Counted from the stretch's first letter, positions 7,896 to 17,084 are shown. The stretch is DNA of 64,000 bases from an uncultured Hymenobacter sp. (GCA_913776615.1 CAJYPK010000060.1:1-64000); one strand, 5' to 3'. Numbers and translations are program-made. The notes: a model not told the origin generated them from the sequence alone.

Positions 7896-9617
7896 ATGTC
7901 CCTCCCCCTTTCCCGCCAAGCATACGCCGCCATGTACGGCCCGACCGTTGGCGACCGGGTGCGCCTGGGTGATACCGGGCTACTCATCGAAGTCGAGCGC
8001 GACTACGCCGTGTACGGCGAGGAGTGTAAGTTTGGCGGCGGCAAAACCCTGCGCGACGGCATGGGGCAGGCGGCCGGCATCGGGCCGGATGACGCGCTCG
8101 ACCTGCTGATTACCAACGCCCTGGTGCTCGACTACACGGGCATCTACAAGGCCGACGTGGGCATCAAGGGCGGGCGCATCGTGGGGCTGGGCAAGGCGGG
8201 CAACCCGCACATCATGCCGGGCGTGACGCCGGGGATGATAGTGGGCGTAACCACGGAGGTCGTGGCCGGCGAGGGGCACATCCTCACGGCGGGCGGCATC
8301 GACTGCCACATCCACTTCATTTGCCCCCAGCAGATTCATGAGGCGCTGGCCTCGGGCGTAACCACGATGGTGGGCGGCGGCACCGGGCCAGCGGCGGGCA
8401 CTACGGCCACTACCTGCACGCCGGGCGCGTTCTACATCGAGATGATGCTCAAGGCCACCGATGCCTTCCCGATGAACTTCGGCTTCTTGGGCAAGGGCAA
8501 CGCCTCGCGGCCCGAGGGGCTGGCCGAGCAGCTGGCGGCCGGGGCGCTGGGCTTCAAGCTGCACGAGGACTGGGGCACCACGCCAGCCGCCATCGACCAG
8601 TGCCTGGCCGTGGCCGAGCAGTACGACGTGCAGGTGTGCATCCACACCGACACGCTCAACGAGAGCGGCTTCGTCGAAAACTCGGTGGCCGCGTTCAAGG
8701 AGCGTACCATCCACTCGTACCACACCGAGGGCGCGGGCGGCGGCCACGCCCCCGATATCATCAAGATTTGCGGCGAGCCCAACGTCATTCCGTCGAGCAC
8801 CAACCCCACGCGGCCCTACACGGTGAACACCATCGACGAGCACCTCGACATGCTGCTCGTGTGCCACCACCTCGACAAAAATATCCCCGAGGACGTGGCC
8901 TTCGCCGAAAGCCGCATCCGCCCCGAAACCATCGCCGCCGAAGACATCCTGCAAGACATGGGCGCGCTGAGCATCATCAGCAGCGACTCGCAGGCCATGG
9001 GCCGGGTGGGCGAGGTCATCACCCGCACCTGGCAAACGGCCCACAAGATGCGCCAGCAGCGCGGCCCCCTGCCCGAAGATGCCGGCCGCCCCCGCCCCGC
9101 CGACAACTTCCGCGCCCGCCGCTACGTGGCCAAGTACACCATCAATCCCGCCCGCGCCCACGGCCTGGCCCACGAAATCGGCTCGGTCGAAGTCGGCAAG
9201 CTGGCCGATGTGGTGCTCTGGAAACCCGCCTTGTTCGGCTCGCGCCCCGAGATGATAATCAAGGGTGGCGTCATCGTGCAGGCCCAAATGGGCGACCCTA
9301 ACGCCTCCATTCCCACGCCGCAGCCTTCGTTTTCGCGGCCCATGTTCGGCGCCTATGGTAAGGCGATGGGACCGTGCTCGGTGGCCTTTGTGTCGGCCGC
9401 TTCGGTGGAAAAGGTGACGGGCGAATATGGCCTGAGCAAGCGGGTGCTGGCCGTGCAAGGCTGCCGCGCCGTGACGAAAAAGGACATGGCGCTGAACGAT
9501 TACTTGCCCAATATTTCGGTAGATCCGGAAACCTACCAGGTGATGGTAGACGGCGTGCACCTGACCTGCGAGCCGGCGCAGACGCTGCCGCTGGCGCAGC
9601 TGTATAATCTGTTTTAG
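7896..9617 (+). CDS. ureC: Urease alpha (catalytic) subunit UreC
   Basis: This 573-residue protein has full length for UreC (about 570). All active-site residues are visible. The Ni ligands are H138 and H140 ([10 protein letters not shown]), the carbamylated lysine K221 (GFKLHEDWG), H250 (CIHTDTLNE), H276 ([15 protein letters not shown]) and D364 ([10 protein letters not shown]). The mobile flap carries C323 and the catalytic H324 ([16 protein letters not shown]). Numbering runs four ahead of the Klebsiella enzyme throughout, a sign of an intact alignment. It lies in the order ureAB, two foreign genes, ureC, on the plus strand. It hydrolyses urea in the cytoplasm after nickel loading by UreDFG. 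Nothing suggests loss of activity. Confidence 0.98.
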   Translation: MSLPLSRQAYAAMYGPTVGDRVRLGDTGLLIEVERDYAVYGEECKFGGGKTLRDGMGQAAGIGPDDALDLLITNALVLDYTGIYKADVGIKGGRIVGLGKAGNPHIMPGVTPGMIVGVTTEVVAGEGHILTAGGIDCHIHFICPQQIHEALASGVTTMVGGGTGPAAGTTATTCTPGAFYIEMMLKATDAFPMNFGFLGKGNASRPEGLAEQLAAGALGFKLHEDWGTTPAAIDQCLAVAEQYDVQVCIHTDTLNESGFVENSVAAFKERTIHSYHTEGAGGGHAPDIIKICGEPNVIPSSTNPTRPYTVNTIDEHLDMLLVCHHLDKNIPEDVAFAESRIRPETIAAEDILQDMGALSIISSDSQAMGRVGEVITRTWQTAHKMRQQRGPLPEDAGRPRPADNFRARRYVAKYTINPARAHGLAHEIGSVEVGKLADVVLWKPALFGSRPEMIIKGGVIVQAQMGDPNASIPTPQPSFSRPMFGAYGKAMGPCSVAFVSAASVEKVTGEYGLSKRVLAVQGCRAVTKKDMALNDYLPNISVDPETYQVMVDGVHLTCEPAQTLPLAQLYNLF

Positions 9618-9695
9618 GAAAGTGTTTGTGGAGAGCAGTGCGTGAGGATGAAACTTTTAATTATTTTTCGTGTAAATTTGCACTGTAAATAAATA

Positions 9696-9725
9696 AGGGC
9701 ACCGGCCTATCGGCCGATGCCCTTA
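9696..9725 (-). terminator. Hairpin with T-rich tail on the minus strand
   Basis: AAGGGCA and TGCCCTT enclose a second short stem (CGGCC/GGCCG). Read on the minus strand it is followed by ATTTATTTAC, whereas on the plus strand the following bases are GC-rich. It therefore looks like a terminator for a minus-strand transcript, and the small ORF at 9732-9851 ends just before it. Confidence 0.6.
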
Positions 9726-9731
9726 CCGCGA

Positions 9732-9851
9732 CTACTTAAGCAGATGAGAAAGTAACAACAGGCCTGCACCTTTTGCTATTCCTTTCAAAAGCTCCAGAAG
9801 AAGGGGCAAAACCCATTTCTTCAATAGTCTCTTCGCGCTGTCCTTTTGCAT
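9732..9851 (-). CDS. Putative 39-residue cationic, leucine-rich peptide
   Basis: A short minus-strand ORF lies in the ureC-ureF gap, ATG at 9851-9849, TAG at 9734-9732. It begins MQKDSAKRLLKKWVLP, continues with LLLELLKGIAKGAG and ends LLLLSHLLK. It has about eight Lys/Arg against two acidic residues and is amphipathic or membrane-seeking throughout. It has its own minus-strand terminator (9696-9725) and a perfect inverted repeat (9867-9882) just before the start. No convincing Shine-Dalgarno sequence is present, which is common in this phylum. Possible roles are a membrane-active small protein or a type I toxin-like peptide. Chance cannot be excluded for an ORF this short. Confidence 0.4.
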   Translation of the reverse strand: MQKDSAKRLLKKWVLPLLLELLKGIAKGAGLLLLSHLLK

Positions 9852-9866
9852 CGTGTCAGAAGTAAA

Positions 9867-9882
9867 GGGTTGCACTCAACCC
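9867..9882. promoter_or_regulatory. Perfect inverted repeat before the small ORF
   Basis: GGGTTGCACTCAACCC has 6-base half-sites and a 4-base spacer. It lies 15 bases upstream of the minus-strand start at 9851. It may be an operator or a 5'-UTR hairpin. No regulator family is identified. Confidence 0.35.
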
Positions 9883-9893
9883 CCACACTTCTC

Positions 9894-9933
9894 GAAGCCC
9901 GGCCTGTGTCCAGCAGCGCCGGGCTTCTCTTTT
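9894..9933 (+). terminator. Intrinsic terminator for the ureC transcript
   Basis: GAAGCCCGGC, a 14-base loop, then GCCGGGCTTC followed by TCTTTT on the plus strand. If this is where ureC transcription ends, the ureC 3' UTR runs about 300 bases and lies fully antisense to the small ORF at 9732-9851. Confidence 0.75.
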
Positions 9934-10043
9934 AACAGAGTAGCCGCTTGGCTGGGGGACATACCTAACGCGAGTGCGGCAAATATAAGGCATTGTGTGA
10001 AGGCTCGCAGTACGTTGTAGCTTCCCGCTCCAACTGCTCACCC

Positions 10044-10712
10044 ATGCCCCACCTCGCCCGCCTGCTGCACCTCGCCGACTCGGCCCTGCCCACCGGCTCC
10101 TTTGCTTACTCCTACGGGCTGGAAAGTAGCCTCACCTTCGGCCTGCTTCGTTCTGAAAGTGAATTTCGCGCCTACCTCTATTCCTTTTTGCAGCAAGCAG
10201 TAGGGTTTGAGCTACCGTTTATCACCTCCGCCGCGCAGGCCACGGACGCCGAGCTAGTGCCGCTGCTAGCGGAATACGACGCCCAATTACTCACGCCGGC
10301 CCTGCACCGCGCCAGCCTCACGCAGGGCAAGAGCTGGCTCAAGCTGCTGGCTACCTTCTACCCCGAGGCGGGGCTGACAGAACTAGTTGCTGAACTGGCA
10401 TCAGATAAAGTGCCGCCGCATTTCGTACCCTTGTTCGGGCTGAGCCTGGGCCGCGTTGGCTTTGCGCTGGCTGACATTCAGCTTACTTATCTGCACCTGG
10501 CCCTGCGCGACCAGCTCAGCGCGGCCATCCGGCTGGGCTTGTTGGGACCGATGGCCGGGCACCGGCTGCAACACGATTTTTACGGCGTGTTTGAGAATTT
10601 GCTGAGCGCCGCCGATATTCGGCCCTACACCGAGGCCACGCGCTGCACCGTGCTGCTCGACGTGGCCCAAATACTGCACGACGATATTTATTCGCGGCTG
10701 TTTCAGAATTAA
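10044..10712 (+). CDS. ureF: Urease accessory protein UreF
   Basis: The 222-residue protein is the urease accessory factor that couples UreD to UreG and gates GTP-dependent nickel insertion. The N-terminus HLADSALPTGSFAYSYGLE is the UreF hallmark. The rest is all-helical, ending IRPYTEATRCTVLLDVAQI and HDDIYSRLF, where the conserved C-terminal tail that binds UreD is expected. ATG 10044 was chosen because the upstream 17 codons (from 9993) do not resemble UreF. It is separated from ureC by a 426-base gap with a terminator, so it probably has its own promoter. Confidence 0.93.
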   Translation: MPHLARLLHLADSALPTGSFAYSYGLESSLTFGLLRSESEFRAYLYSFLQQAVGFELPFITSAAQATDAELVPLLAEYDAQLLTPALHRASLTQGKSWLKLLATFYPEAGLTELVAELASDKVPPHFVPLFGLSLGRVGFALADIQLTYLHLALRDQLSAAIRLGLLGPMAGHRLQHDFYGVFENLLSAADIRPYTEATRCTVLLDVAQILHDDIYSRLFQN

Positions 10713-10717
10713 ATTAC

Positions 10718-10816
10718 GTCTGTCATGCAGAGTGCAGCGAAGCATCTGGCGTAGCGCAGTAATCAACGCTTACAGACGCCAGCACGCGAGATGCTTCGCA
10801 AGCGCAGCATGACAGC
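10718..10816. repeat. Family A palindromic repeat, copy 3
   Basis: The arms start GTCTGTCATGC and end GCATGACAGC. Inside are GCGAAGCATCTGGCG and CGAGATGCTTCGC. This is the most diverged copy, with an altered middle. It fills almost the whole ureF-ureG gap. Confidence 0.75.
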
Positions 10817-10839
10817 CGTTATCATATAAGCACTACTCT

Positions 10840-11592
10840 ATGGCTTTCGTCGATAAGCTTGCCCTCCTCCTCCACGGCCACAGCCACGAGGTACTCGACT
10901 CGCCCGGCGACTTTGCCCAGCGCGAAACGCGCCGGCTGCCGCCCCACCGCAATTTTCGCAAGCGCGCCTTTACGGTGGGCATCGGCGGGCCGGTGGGCAC
11001 CGGCAAAACGGCCTTGCTCAAGGCTTTGTGCGAAAATCTGCGCGCCGACTATCGGCTAGGGGTTGTCACCAACGACATCTTCACCCGCGAGGACGCCGAG
11101 TTTCTCATCCGCGAAAGTGCCCTCGCCGCCGACCGCATCGTGGGCGTCGAAACCGGCGGCTGCCCCCACGCCGCCATCCGCGAAGACATTTCGCTGAACA
11201 TGGACGCGCTCGAAGGCCTAATGCAGAAATTCGACAATCAACTCGACTACCTTTTTGTGGAAAGCGGCGGCGATAATTTGGCCGCGCACTTCAGCCGCGA
11301 GCTGGTCGATTACTCGATTTACGTCATCGACGTCTCGGGCGGCGATAAAATTCCGCGCAAGGGAGGCCCGGGCATTACCCAGGCTGATTTACTTGTTATC
11401 AATAAGATAGACCTCGCCCCACTGGTCAAGGCCGACCTTGGCGTGATGGAGCGCGACTCAAAAAGAATGCGCGGCGACGGTCCTTTTGTTTTTGCAAAAG
11501 CCACGGAAGGCTTTAACTTGGGCACCATTATCGGTCATCTGCACCAAGCCAAGGCGCTAGCCTACGCCGCCGTACGCGACGACCGACGATAA
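10840..11592 (+). CDS. ureG: Urease accessory GTPase UreG
   Basis: The 250-residue SIMIBI-class GTPase delivers nickel to apo-urease. It shows a P-loop at residues 49-57 (GGPVGTGKT), [14 protein letters not shown] (78-91), the nickel-binding CPH motif (108-110, in [18 protein letters not shown]), [13 protein letters not shown], and the guanine-specificity motif NKID. The N-terminal extension (1-40) contains HGHSHE, a small histidine cluster that may bind nickel and partly stand in for the missing UreE; that is inference. Length exceeds the usual 200-210 residues because of this extension. It stands 23 bases after repeat copy 3. Confidence 0.96.
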   Translation: MAFVDKLALLLHGHSHEVLDSPGDFAQRETRRLPPHRNFRKRAFTVGIGGPVGTGKTALLKALCENLRADYRLGVVTNDIFTREDAEFLIRESALAADRIVGVETGGCPHAAIREDISLNMDALEGLMQKFDNQLDYLFVESGGDNLAAHFSRELVDYSIYVIDVSGGDKIPRKGGPGITQADLLVINKIDLAPLVKADLGVMERDSKRMRGDGPFVFAKATEGFNLGTIIGHLHQAKALAYAAVRDDRR

Positions 11593-11607
11593 TCATCGCT
11601 GCATTAA

Positions 11608-11637
11608 TTGAACTTCAGCGCCGTATCTTACCTTTCG
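11608..11637 (+). promoter_or_regulatory. Candidate promoter for gltB
   Basis: TTG at 11608-11610, an 18-base spacer and TACCTTTC at 11629-11636 approach the Bacteroidota TTG-N19-TAnnTTTG pattern with one mismatch. It lies about 260 bases before gltB. The remaining ureG-gltB gap (11593-11899) contains a C-rich stretch and the palindrome at 11814-11883, with no gene visible. Confidence 0.3.
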
Positions 11638-11813
11638 GATTGCGCACCCACTGCGTAATTCTGCCCTGGCAACAGCTGACTCTGTCGGCCCGCGCCTCTG
11701 CCCTCTCCCCCCCCTCCCCCACCCATCACGGATGCCGGTTTTCGGCACTAGCCTCGTTGTTTTTTCGAAAGCAGCTTGGGGCCAGCGCCGCGTAGCCGTG
11801 TCCAGCCCAGCCG

Positions 11814-11883
11814 TTGCGCGGACTTTGTAGTCCACGGGCGGTCGGGTGCCCACTATCGCCCGCGGATTACAAAGTCCGCGCAA
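11814..11883. repeat. Family G palindrome upstream of gltB
   Basis: The arms TTGCGCGGACTTTGTAGTCC and, on the far side, GGATTACAAAGTCCGCGCAA flank a loop containing CGGGCGG and CGCCCG. The second arm ends 16 bases before the gltB start codon, so the structure would form in the gltB leader and could influence its translation. Confidence 0.75.
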
Positions 11884-11899
11884 CATTTCATCGCCCCCC

Positions 11900-14800
11900 A
11901 TGACTACGCCCACCCTTTACCGGCCCGAGTTTGAGCACGATGCGTGCGGCACGGGCTTCATTACCTACATCGATGGGCGCAAGAGCCACCAGATTGTGGC
12001 CGATGCCCTCACCATGCTCGCCAACATGGAGCACCGCGGCGCCTGCGGCTGCGATTCCGACTCGGGCGACGGGGCGGGCGTGCTGCTTCAGCTCCCGCAC
12101 TGGTTTCTACTGGAAGAAGGTGTAAAGCATGGCATTAGACTCCCCGAGCCGGGCCAGTACGGCGTGGGCATGGTCTTTTTTCCGAAGAAAGAAAAGCTGC
12201 GCGAAGGCACCCGCGCCATCATTGCCGAGGCGGCGCAGCGGCTGGGCATCCCGGTGCTGGGCTACCGCCCGGTACCGGTGCGGACGGAGGGCATCGGCAT
12301 CACGGCCTTGTCGGCCGAACCCGCCATCGAGCAGCTGTTTCTGGGCCGGCCGGTGGGGCTGGCCACGGAGGCTGATTTTGACCGCAAGCTTTTCGTATTG
12401 CGGCGGCTCATCATCAAGAATTTGAAAGAGCAATTGCCGGCTGCGATGGAGGCGTTTTACTTCGCCTCGCTCTCGTGCCGCACTATTATATACAAGGGGC
12501 AGCTGACCACCTTCCAGGTCGGCATGTACTACCCCGACCTGAGCGACGAGCGCGTGACCTCGGCCTTCGGGCTGGTGCACTCGCGCTTTTCGACCAACAC
12601 CATGCCCTCGTGGCGGCTGGCCCAGCCTTTCCGCTACCTGGCTCACAATGGGGAGATTAACACCCTGCGCGGCAACCTCAACTGGTTCTACGCCGGCCTG
12701 CCCACCTACACCTCGCCTTATTTCTCGGCCGAGGAAATGGAAATCCTACTGCCCGTCATCGACCCGGGCCAGTCGGATTCGGCCTGCCTCGACAATATTG
12801 TGGAGCTGCTCACGCACTGCGGCCGCTCGCTGCCCCACGTGCTCATGATGCTGGTGCCCGAAGCCTGGGACGGCAACGAGCAGATGGACCCGCTCAAGAA
12901 GGCGTTCTACGAGTTCCACGCCACCTTCATGTCGCCCTGGGACGGCCCGGCGGCGCTCAACTTTACCGATGGTAACCTCGTGGGGGCCATGCTCGACCGC
13001 AACGGTCTGCGCCCGCTGCGCTACGCCATCACCAACGACGGCCGCGTGCTCGTGGCCTCCGAGGCCGGCACGCTGCCGCTGGCTCCCGAGAGCATTATCA
13101 AGAAGGGTCGCTTGCAGCCGGGCAAGATGTTCGTGGTGGACATGGCCGCCGGCCGCATCCTTACCGACCGCGAGATTAAGGCGCAAGCCGCTAGCCATCA
13201 GCCCTATGGGCAGTGGCTCGACAACTACCAGATCCGCCTCGAAGACCTGCCCGAGCCGCGCCTCACCTTCACCGACCTCGGCGCGGAGGCCGTGCTCAAG
13301 TACCAGCAGGCTTTCGGCTACACCCGCGAAGACCTCGAAACCATCATCGCCCCGATGGCGCTGGAGGGCAAGGAGCCCATCGGCTCGATGGGCGTGGACG
13401 TGCCGCTGGCTGTGCTCTCCGACCAACCCCAGCACCTGAGCAGCTACTTCAAGCAGTTTTTCGCGCAGGTGACCAACCCGCCCATCGACCCCATCCGCGA
13501 GCGGTTGGTGATGAGCCTGGCGACCTTCATCGGCAACAACGGTAACATCCTCGACGAAGACCCCAAGCACTGCCACTGCGTAGCCGCCCGGCAACCCATC
13601 CTCAGCAACCGCGAGCTGGAAAAGCTGCGCAGCATCGATACGGGCTCGTTCCAAGCCAAGACCTTGCAGACTTACTTCAAGGCCGACGGCAAGCCCGGGG
13701 CCTTGCAGCGCGGGCTGGAGCGGCTGTGCCGGTACGCGCAAGACGCGGTAGATGATGGCTTTGAAGTGCTGATTCTGTCGGACCGGGCAATGGACTCGGA
13801 GCACGCGCCCATTCCCTCGCTGCTGGCGGTGTCGGCGGTGCATCACCACCTCATCAAGCGCGGGATGCGCGGCTCGGTGGGCCTGGTGGTCGAGGCCGGC
13901 GACGTGTGGGAAGTACACCATTTTGCCTGCCTGCTGTCGTTTGGGGCCACGGCCATCAACCCCTACCTGGCGCTGGCCACCATCCAGACGCGTCACGCGG
14001 CGGGGCTGCTGGGTACGACGCTACCTGCCGAAAAGCTGGCGTACAACTACATCAAGGCGGTGTGCGACGGGCTGCTCAAGATTTTCTCGAAGATGGGAAT
14101 CTCGACCCTGCAATCGTACCACGGCGCGCAGGTATTCGAGATTCTGGGTTTGAGCCAAAGCTTGGTAGATCAGTATTTTACCGGGGCTGTCACGCGCATC
14201 GAGGGGCTGGGGCTGGATGAGCTGGCCACCGAAACGCTGCACAAGCACTTCCAGGGCTTCCGGCCGACTACCACCATCGGTCCCGAGCTGCTGGCCCCGG
14301 GCGGCGTGTACCAGTGGCGGCGCCAGGGCGAGGCCCACATGTTCGACCCCGAGAGCGTGCATTTGCTGCAGCACGCTACCCGCACCAGTAACTACCAGAC
14401 CTACAAGAAGTACGCGCAGCTACTCAACGAGCACCCCAACCAGCTGTTCACCATCCGGGGGCTGCTGGGCTTTGCCAAGCACCGCCCCAGCATCGCGCTG
14501 GAAGAAGTGGAGCCAGCCGAAAACATCATGAAGCGCTTCGCCACCGGCGCGATGTCGTTCGGCTCCATTTCGCACGAGGCGCACAGCACGCTGGCCATCG
14601 CCATGAACCGCATCGGCGGCAAGAGCAATACCGGCGAGGGTGGCGAAGACCCGCTGCGCTACGAGGTAATGGAAAACGGCGACTCCATGCGCTCGGCCAT
14701 CAAGCAGATTGCCTCGGCCCGCTTCGGCGTCACGGCGCACTACCTGACCAACGCCGACGAGCTGCAAATCAAGATGGCCCAGGGTGCCAAGCCCGGCGAG

Positions 14801-16405
14801 GGCGGCCAACTTCCTGGCCACAAAGTCGATGAGTGGATTGCCAAGGTGCGTCACGCCACGCCCGGCGTGGGTCTCATTTCGCCGCCGCCGCACCACGACA
14901 TCTACTCCATCGAAGATTTGGCGCAGCTGATTTTCGACCTTAAGAATGCCAACCGCGCCGCCCGCATCAACGTGAAGCTGGTGAGCAAGGCGGGCGTGGG
15001 CACCATCGCGGCGGGCGTGGCCAAGGCCCACGCCGACGTGATTCTCATCTCGGGCTACGACGGCGGCACGGGCGCGTCGCCGCTCAGCAGCATCCGCCAC
15101 GCCGGCCTGCCTTGGGAACTGGGCCTGGCCGAAGCGCACCAAACGCTGCTGCGCAGCCAGCTCCGCAGCCGCGTGGTGCTGCAAGCCGACGGCCAGCTCA
15201 AAACCGGCCGCGATCTGGCCATCGCCGCCCTGCTGGGGGCCGAAGAGTTTGGCGTAGCCACGGCGGCGCTTATCGCCGGCGGCTGCATTATGATGCGCAA
15301 GTGCCACCTCAACACCTGCCCGGTGGGCGTGGCCACCCAGGATCCCGAGCTGCGTAAGCTATTCAGCGGCAAGCCCGAGCATATTGTCAACCTCTTCCGC
15401 TTCCTGGCCGAAGAGCTGCGCGAAATCATGGCCGAGCTGGGCTTCCGCACCCTCAACGACATGGTGGGCCGCAGCGAATTTTTGAAGGTCAACCCCGAGG
15501 CGGGCCACTGGAAAGCCAAGCTGCTCAACCTCGACGGCGTGCTCTCGCCCGCCCCCAACCTGTCGGGCGGCACGCTTTACAAGAGCGAGGAGCAGGACCA
15601 CGGCATCGACGAAGTACTCGACTGGCAGTTGTTCGAAAAAGCCGCCCCGGCCCTGGAGCGGCAGGAAGTGGTGGAAGCCGAATTCGCGGTGCGCAACACC
15701 GACCGCACCATCGGCACGCTGCTCTCCAACGAGGTCACCAAGCGTTACCACGCCGCTGGCCTGCCCGCCGATACGCTGCGCTACAAGTTTACCGGCTCGG
15801 CCGGCCAGAGCTTCGGCGCTTTCTCGACCAAGGGCCTCACCTTCAAGCTCGAAGGCGAAGCCAACGACTACGTGGGCAAGGGCTTGAGCGGGGCGCGGCT
15901 GGCCATTTTCCCGCCCGCCAGCAGCACTTTCGTGCCGGAGAACAACATCCTCATCGGCAACGTGGCGCTCTACGGCGCGACCTCGGGCGAGCTCTACGTA
16001 CGCGGCAAGGCGGGCGAGCGCTTCGCGGTGCGCAACTCGGGCGCCACGGCGGTAGTCGAAGGCGTGGGCGACCACGGCTGCGAGTACATGACCGGTGGCC
16101 GGGTGCTGGTACTGGGCCGCACGGGCCGCAACTTCGCCGCCGGCATGAGCGGCGGCCTGGCCTGGATTTACGACCCCCAGGGCCAGTTCCCCATCAACTG
16201 CAACCCCGACATGGTTTCGCTCGAAGGCCTCACCGCCGAGGACGAAGCCGAGATTCTGGCCCTGCTCAAGCAGCACTACGAGCTGACGGGCAGCCACCTG
16301 GCCAACTTCCTGCTGGGCAGCTGGGAGGAAGAAGCCGGACGCTTCGTGAAGGTGTTCCCGCTGGAGTACAAGCGGGTGCTGGTGGGGCGGAAGATGAAGG
16401 CGTAG
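11900..16405 (+). CDS. gltB: Glutamate synthase large subunit GltB
   Basis: The 1501-residue protein converts 2-oxoglutarate and glutamine to two glutamates. The class II glutamine amidotransferase nucleophile is Cys16 (EHDACGTGFI), exposed after removal of a 15-residue propeptide. The central and FMN-binding synthase domains follow, with GGKSNTGEGGED and GYDGGTGASPL. The 3Fe-4S cluster motif is CIMMRKCHLNTCPVGVATQ. The C-terminal GXGXG beta-helix domain contains GATSGELYVRG and GGLAWIYD. ATG 11900 was chosen because it places the Cys correctly; the frame is open 18 codons further upstream, inside the palindrome. Its partner gltD is downstream but separated by a DUF559 gene and repeats. Confidence 0.97.
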   Translation: MTTPTLYRPEFEHDACGTGFITYIDGRKSHQIVADALTMLANMEHRGACGCDSDSGDGAGVLLQLPHWFLLEEGVKHGIRLPEPGQYGVGMVFFPKKEKLREGTRAIIAEAAQRLGIPVLGYRPVPVRTEGIGITALSAEPAIEQLFLGRPVGLATEADFDRKLFVLRRLIIKNLKEQLPAAMEAFYFASLSCRTIIYKGQLTTFQVGMYYPDLSDERVTSAFGLVHSRFSTNTMPSWRLAQPFRYLAHNGEINTLRGNLNWFYAGLPTYTSPYFSAEEMEILLPVIDPGQSDSACLDNIVELLTHCGRSLPHVLMMLVPEAWDGNEQMDPLKKAFYEFHATFMSPWDGPAALNFTDGNLVGAMLDRNGLRPLRYAITNDGRVLVASEAGTLPLAPESIIKKGRLQPGKMFVVDMAAGRILTDREIKAQAASHQPYGQWLDNYQIRLEDLPEPRLTFTDLGAEAVLKYQQAFGYTREDLETIIAPMALEGKEPIGSMGVDVPLAVLSDQPQHLSSYFKQFFAQVTNPPIDPIRERLVMSLATFIGNNGNILDEDPKHCHCVAARQPILSNRELEKLRSIDTGSFQAKTLQTYFKADGKPGALQRGLERLCRYAQDAVDDGFEVLILSDRAMDSEHAPIPSLLAVSAVHHHLIKRGMRGSVGLVVEAGDVWEVHHFACLLSFGATAINPYLALATIQTRHAAGLLGTTLPAEKLAYNYIKAVCDGLLKIFSKMGISTLQSYHGAQVFEILGLSQSLVDQYFTGAVTRIEGLGLDELATETLHKHFQGFRPTTTIGPELLAPGGVYQWRRQGEAHMFDPESVHLLQHATRTSNYQTYKKYAQLLNEHPNQLFTIRGLLGFAKHRPSIALEEVEPAENIMKRFATGAMSFGSISHEAHSTLAIAMNRIGGKSNTGEGGEDPLRYEVMENGDSMRSAIKQIASARFGVTAHYLTNADELQIKMAQGAKPGEGGQLPGHKVDEWIAKVRHATPGVGLISPPPHHDIYSIEDLAQLIFDLKNANRAARINVKLVSKAGVGTIAAGVAKAHADVILISGYDGGTGASPLSSIRHAGLPWELGLAEAHQTLLRSQLRSRVVLQADGQLKTGRDLAIAALLGAEEFGVATAALIAGGCIMMRKCHLNTCPVGVATQDPELRKLFSGKPEHIVNLFRFLAEELREIMAELGFRTLNDMVGRSEFLKVNPEAGHWKAKLLNLDGVLSPAPNLSGGTLYKSEEQDHGIDEVLDWQLFEKAAPALERQEVVEAEFAVRNTDRTIGTLLSNEVTKRYHAAGLPADTLRYKFTGSAGQSFGAFSTKGLTFKLEGEANDYVGKGLSGARLAIFPPASSTFVPENNILIGNVALYGATSGELYVRGKAGERFAVRNSGATAVVEGVGDHGCEYMTGGRVLVLGRTGRNFAAGMSGGLAWIYDPQGQFPINCNPDMVSLEGLTAEDEAEILALLKQHYELTGSHLANFLLGSWEEEAGRFVKVFPLEYKRVLVGRKMKA

Positions 16406-16420
16406 TCTGTTACGGTTTCC

Positions 16421-16568
16421 CTGACGCGGTCGCCTCACCCCCCGGCCCCCTCTCCGAAAAGGAGAGGGGGAGCCGACCGCTTGCTCACGTAAGGCAACCG
16501 TTAGGTAGTCGTCAGGCTCCCCCTCTCCTTTTCGGAGAGGGGGCCGGGGGGTGAGGCGACCGCGTCAG
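16421..16568. repeat. Family B palindrome with 54-base perfect arms
   Basis: Arm 16421-16474 is an exact reverse complement of 16515-16568, with a 40-base spacer. Each arm itself holds the smaller palindrome CCCCCTCTCC-GAAAA-GGAGAGGGGG. It begins 15 bases after the gltB stop. Its right arm recurs in the same orientation at 17014-17063, on the other side of the DUF559 gene. Confidence 0.95.
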
Positions 16569-16591
16569 AGCAGCCTATAATTATCAGCCAC

Positions 16592-16990
16592 ATGAATCCC
16601 GTTGATGCATACCTGCCCCAAGAGAAGATTTTCACTGCCGATAAAAAACAGTACAGCAAACTCAATCTAAAGGAGCGGGCCAGAAATATGCGCCACGAGC
16701 CTACCCCCGCTGAAGCCAAGCTGTGGGAGTACTTACGAGGCAATCAACTAGGAGTAAAATTTCGCCGCCGGCACAGCATCGACCGCTACATCGCCGATTT
16801 CATCTGCCTCTCGCACAAACTCATTGTAGAACTAGATGGAGCCGGCCACTTAGAACCTAGCCAAGCCGATTACGACCGCGGGCGCTCAGCCCTGCTAATC
16901 GAGCTAGGTTACCGAGTGCTTCGCTTTTCTAACGCACAAGCACTCAATCAGACTGAAGAAGTACTCAACACTATCAAAGCCAGCATATAA
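16592..16990 (+). CDS. DUF559 family endonuclease-like protein
   Basis: The 132-residue protein belongs to the DUF559 (Vsr-like, PD-(D/E)XK fold) group. The N-terminal helix region includes RNMRHEPTPAEAKLWEYLR, followed by FRRRHSIDRYIADFICLSHK and IVELDGAGH. D69, E80 and H86 sit where metal ligands of the fold are expected; the tail YRVLRFSNAQAL is also characteristic. It starts at ATG 16592, 24 bases after the palindrome at 16421-16568, and is followed 24 bases later by another copy of the same repeat. It thus interrupts the gltB-gltD pair. No transposase or methylase is adjacent. Activity on DNA is inferred from the fold only. Confidence 0.85.
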   Translation: MNPVDAYLPQEKIFTADKKQYSKLNLKERARNMRHEPTPAEAKLWEYLRGNQLGVKFRRRHSIDRYIADFICLSHKLIVELDGAGHLEPSQADYDRGRSALLIELGYRVLRFSNAQALNQTEEVLNTIKASI

Positions 16991-17013
16991 AGTACGCAAC
17001 GCCCAGCTTCCCA

Positions 17014-17063
17014 AGTCGTCAGGCTCCCCCTCTCCTTTTCGGAGAGGGGGCCGGGGGTGAGGC
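17014..17063. repeat. Family B repeat, single arm copy
   Basis: This copy matches the right arm of the upstream palindrome in direct orientation, starting AGTCGTCAGGCTCC (16507 and 17014) and ending GTGAGGCG. One G is missing from the G-run. Together they place the DUF559 gene between direct repeats about 507 bases apart. It ends 22 bases before gltD. Confidence 0.9.
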
Positions 17064-17084
17064 GCTTACGCCAGCAAGGAAATC

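Noticed and set aside
7980-9560. A 526-codon open frame antisense to ureC, and similar long antisense frames under gltB, glycogen synthase and clpC
   Set aside because: High-GC genes leave the opposite strand open by codon bias. The antisense proteins are rich in His, Arg, Ala and Gly with no domain, while the sense strand is clearly coding.
9647-9691. 14-codon plus-strand ORF starting MKLLIIFRVN after ureC
   Set aside because: Too short, no conserved features and no ribosome binding site. The minus-strand ORF in the same gap is better supported.
16592-16990. Restriction-modification or full mismatch-repair Vsr system
   Set aside because: No methylase or partner gene is adjacent; the protein is a stand-alone DUF559 domain.
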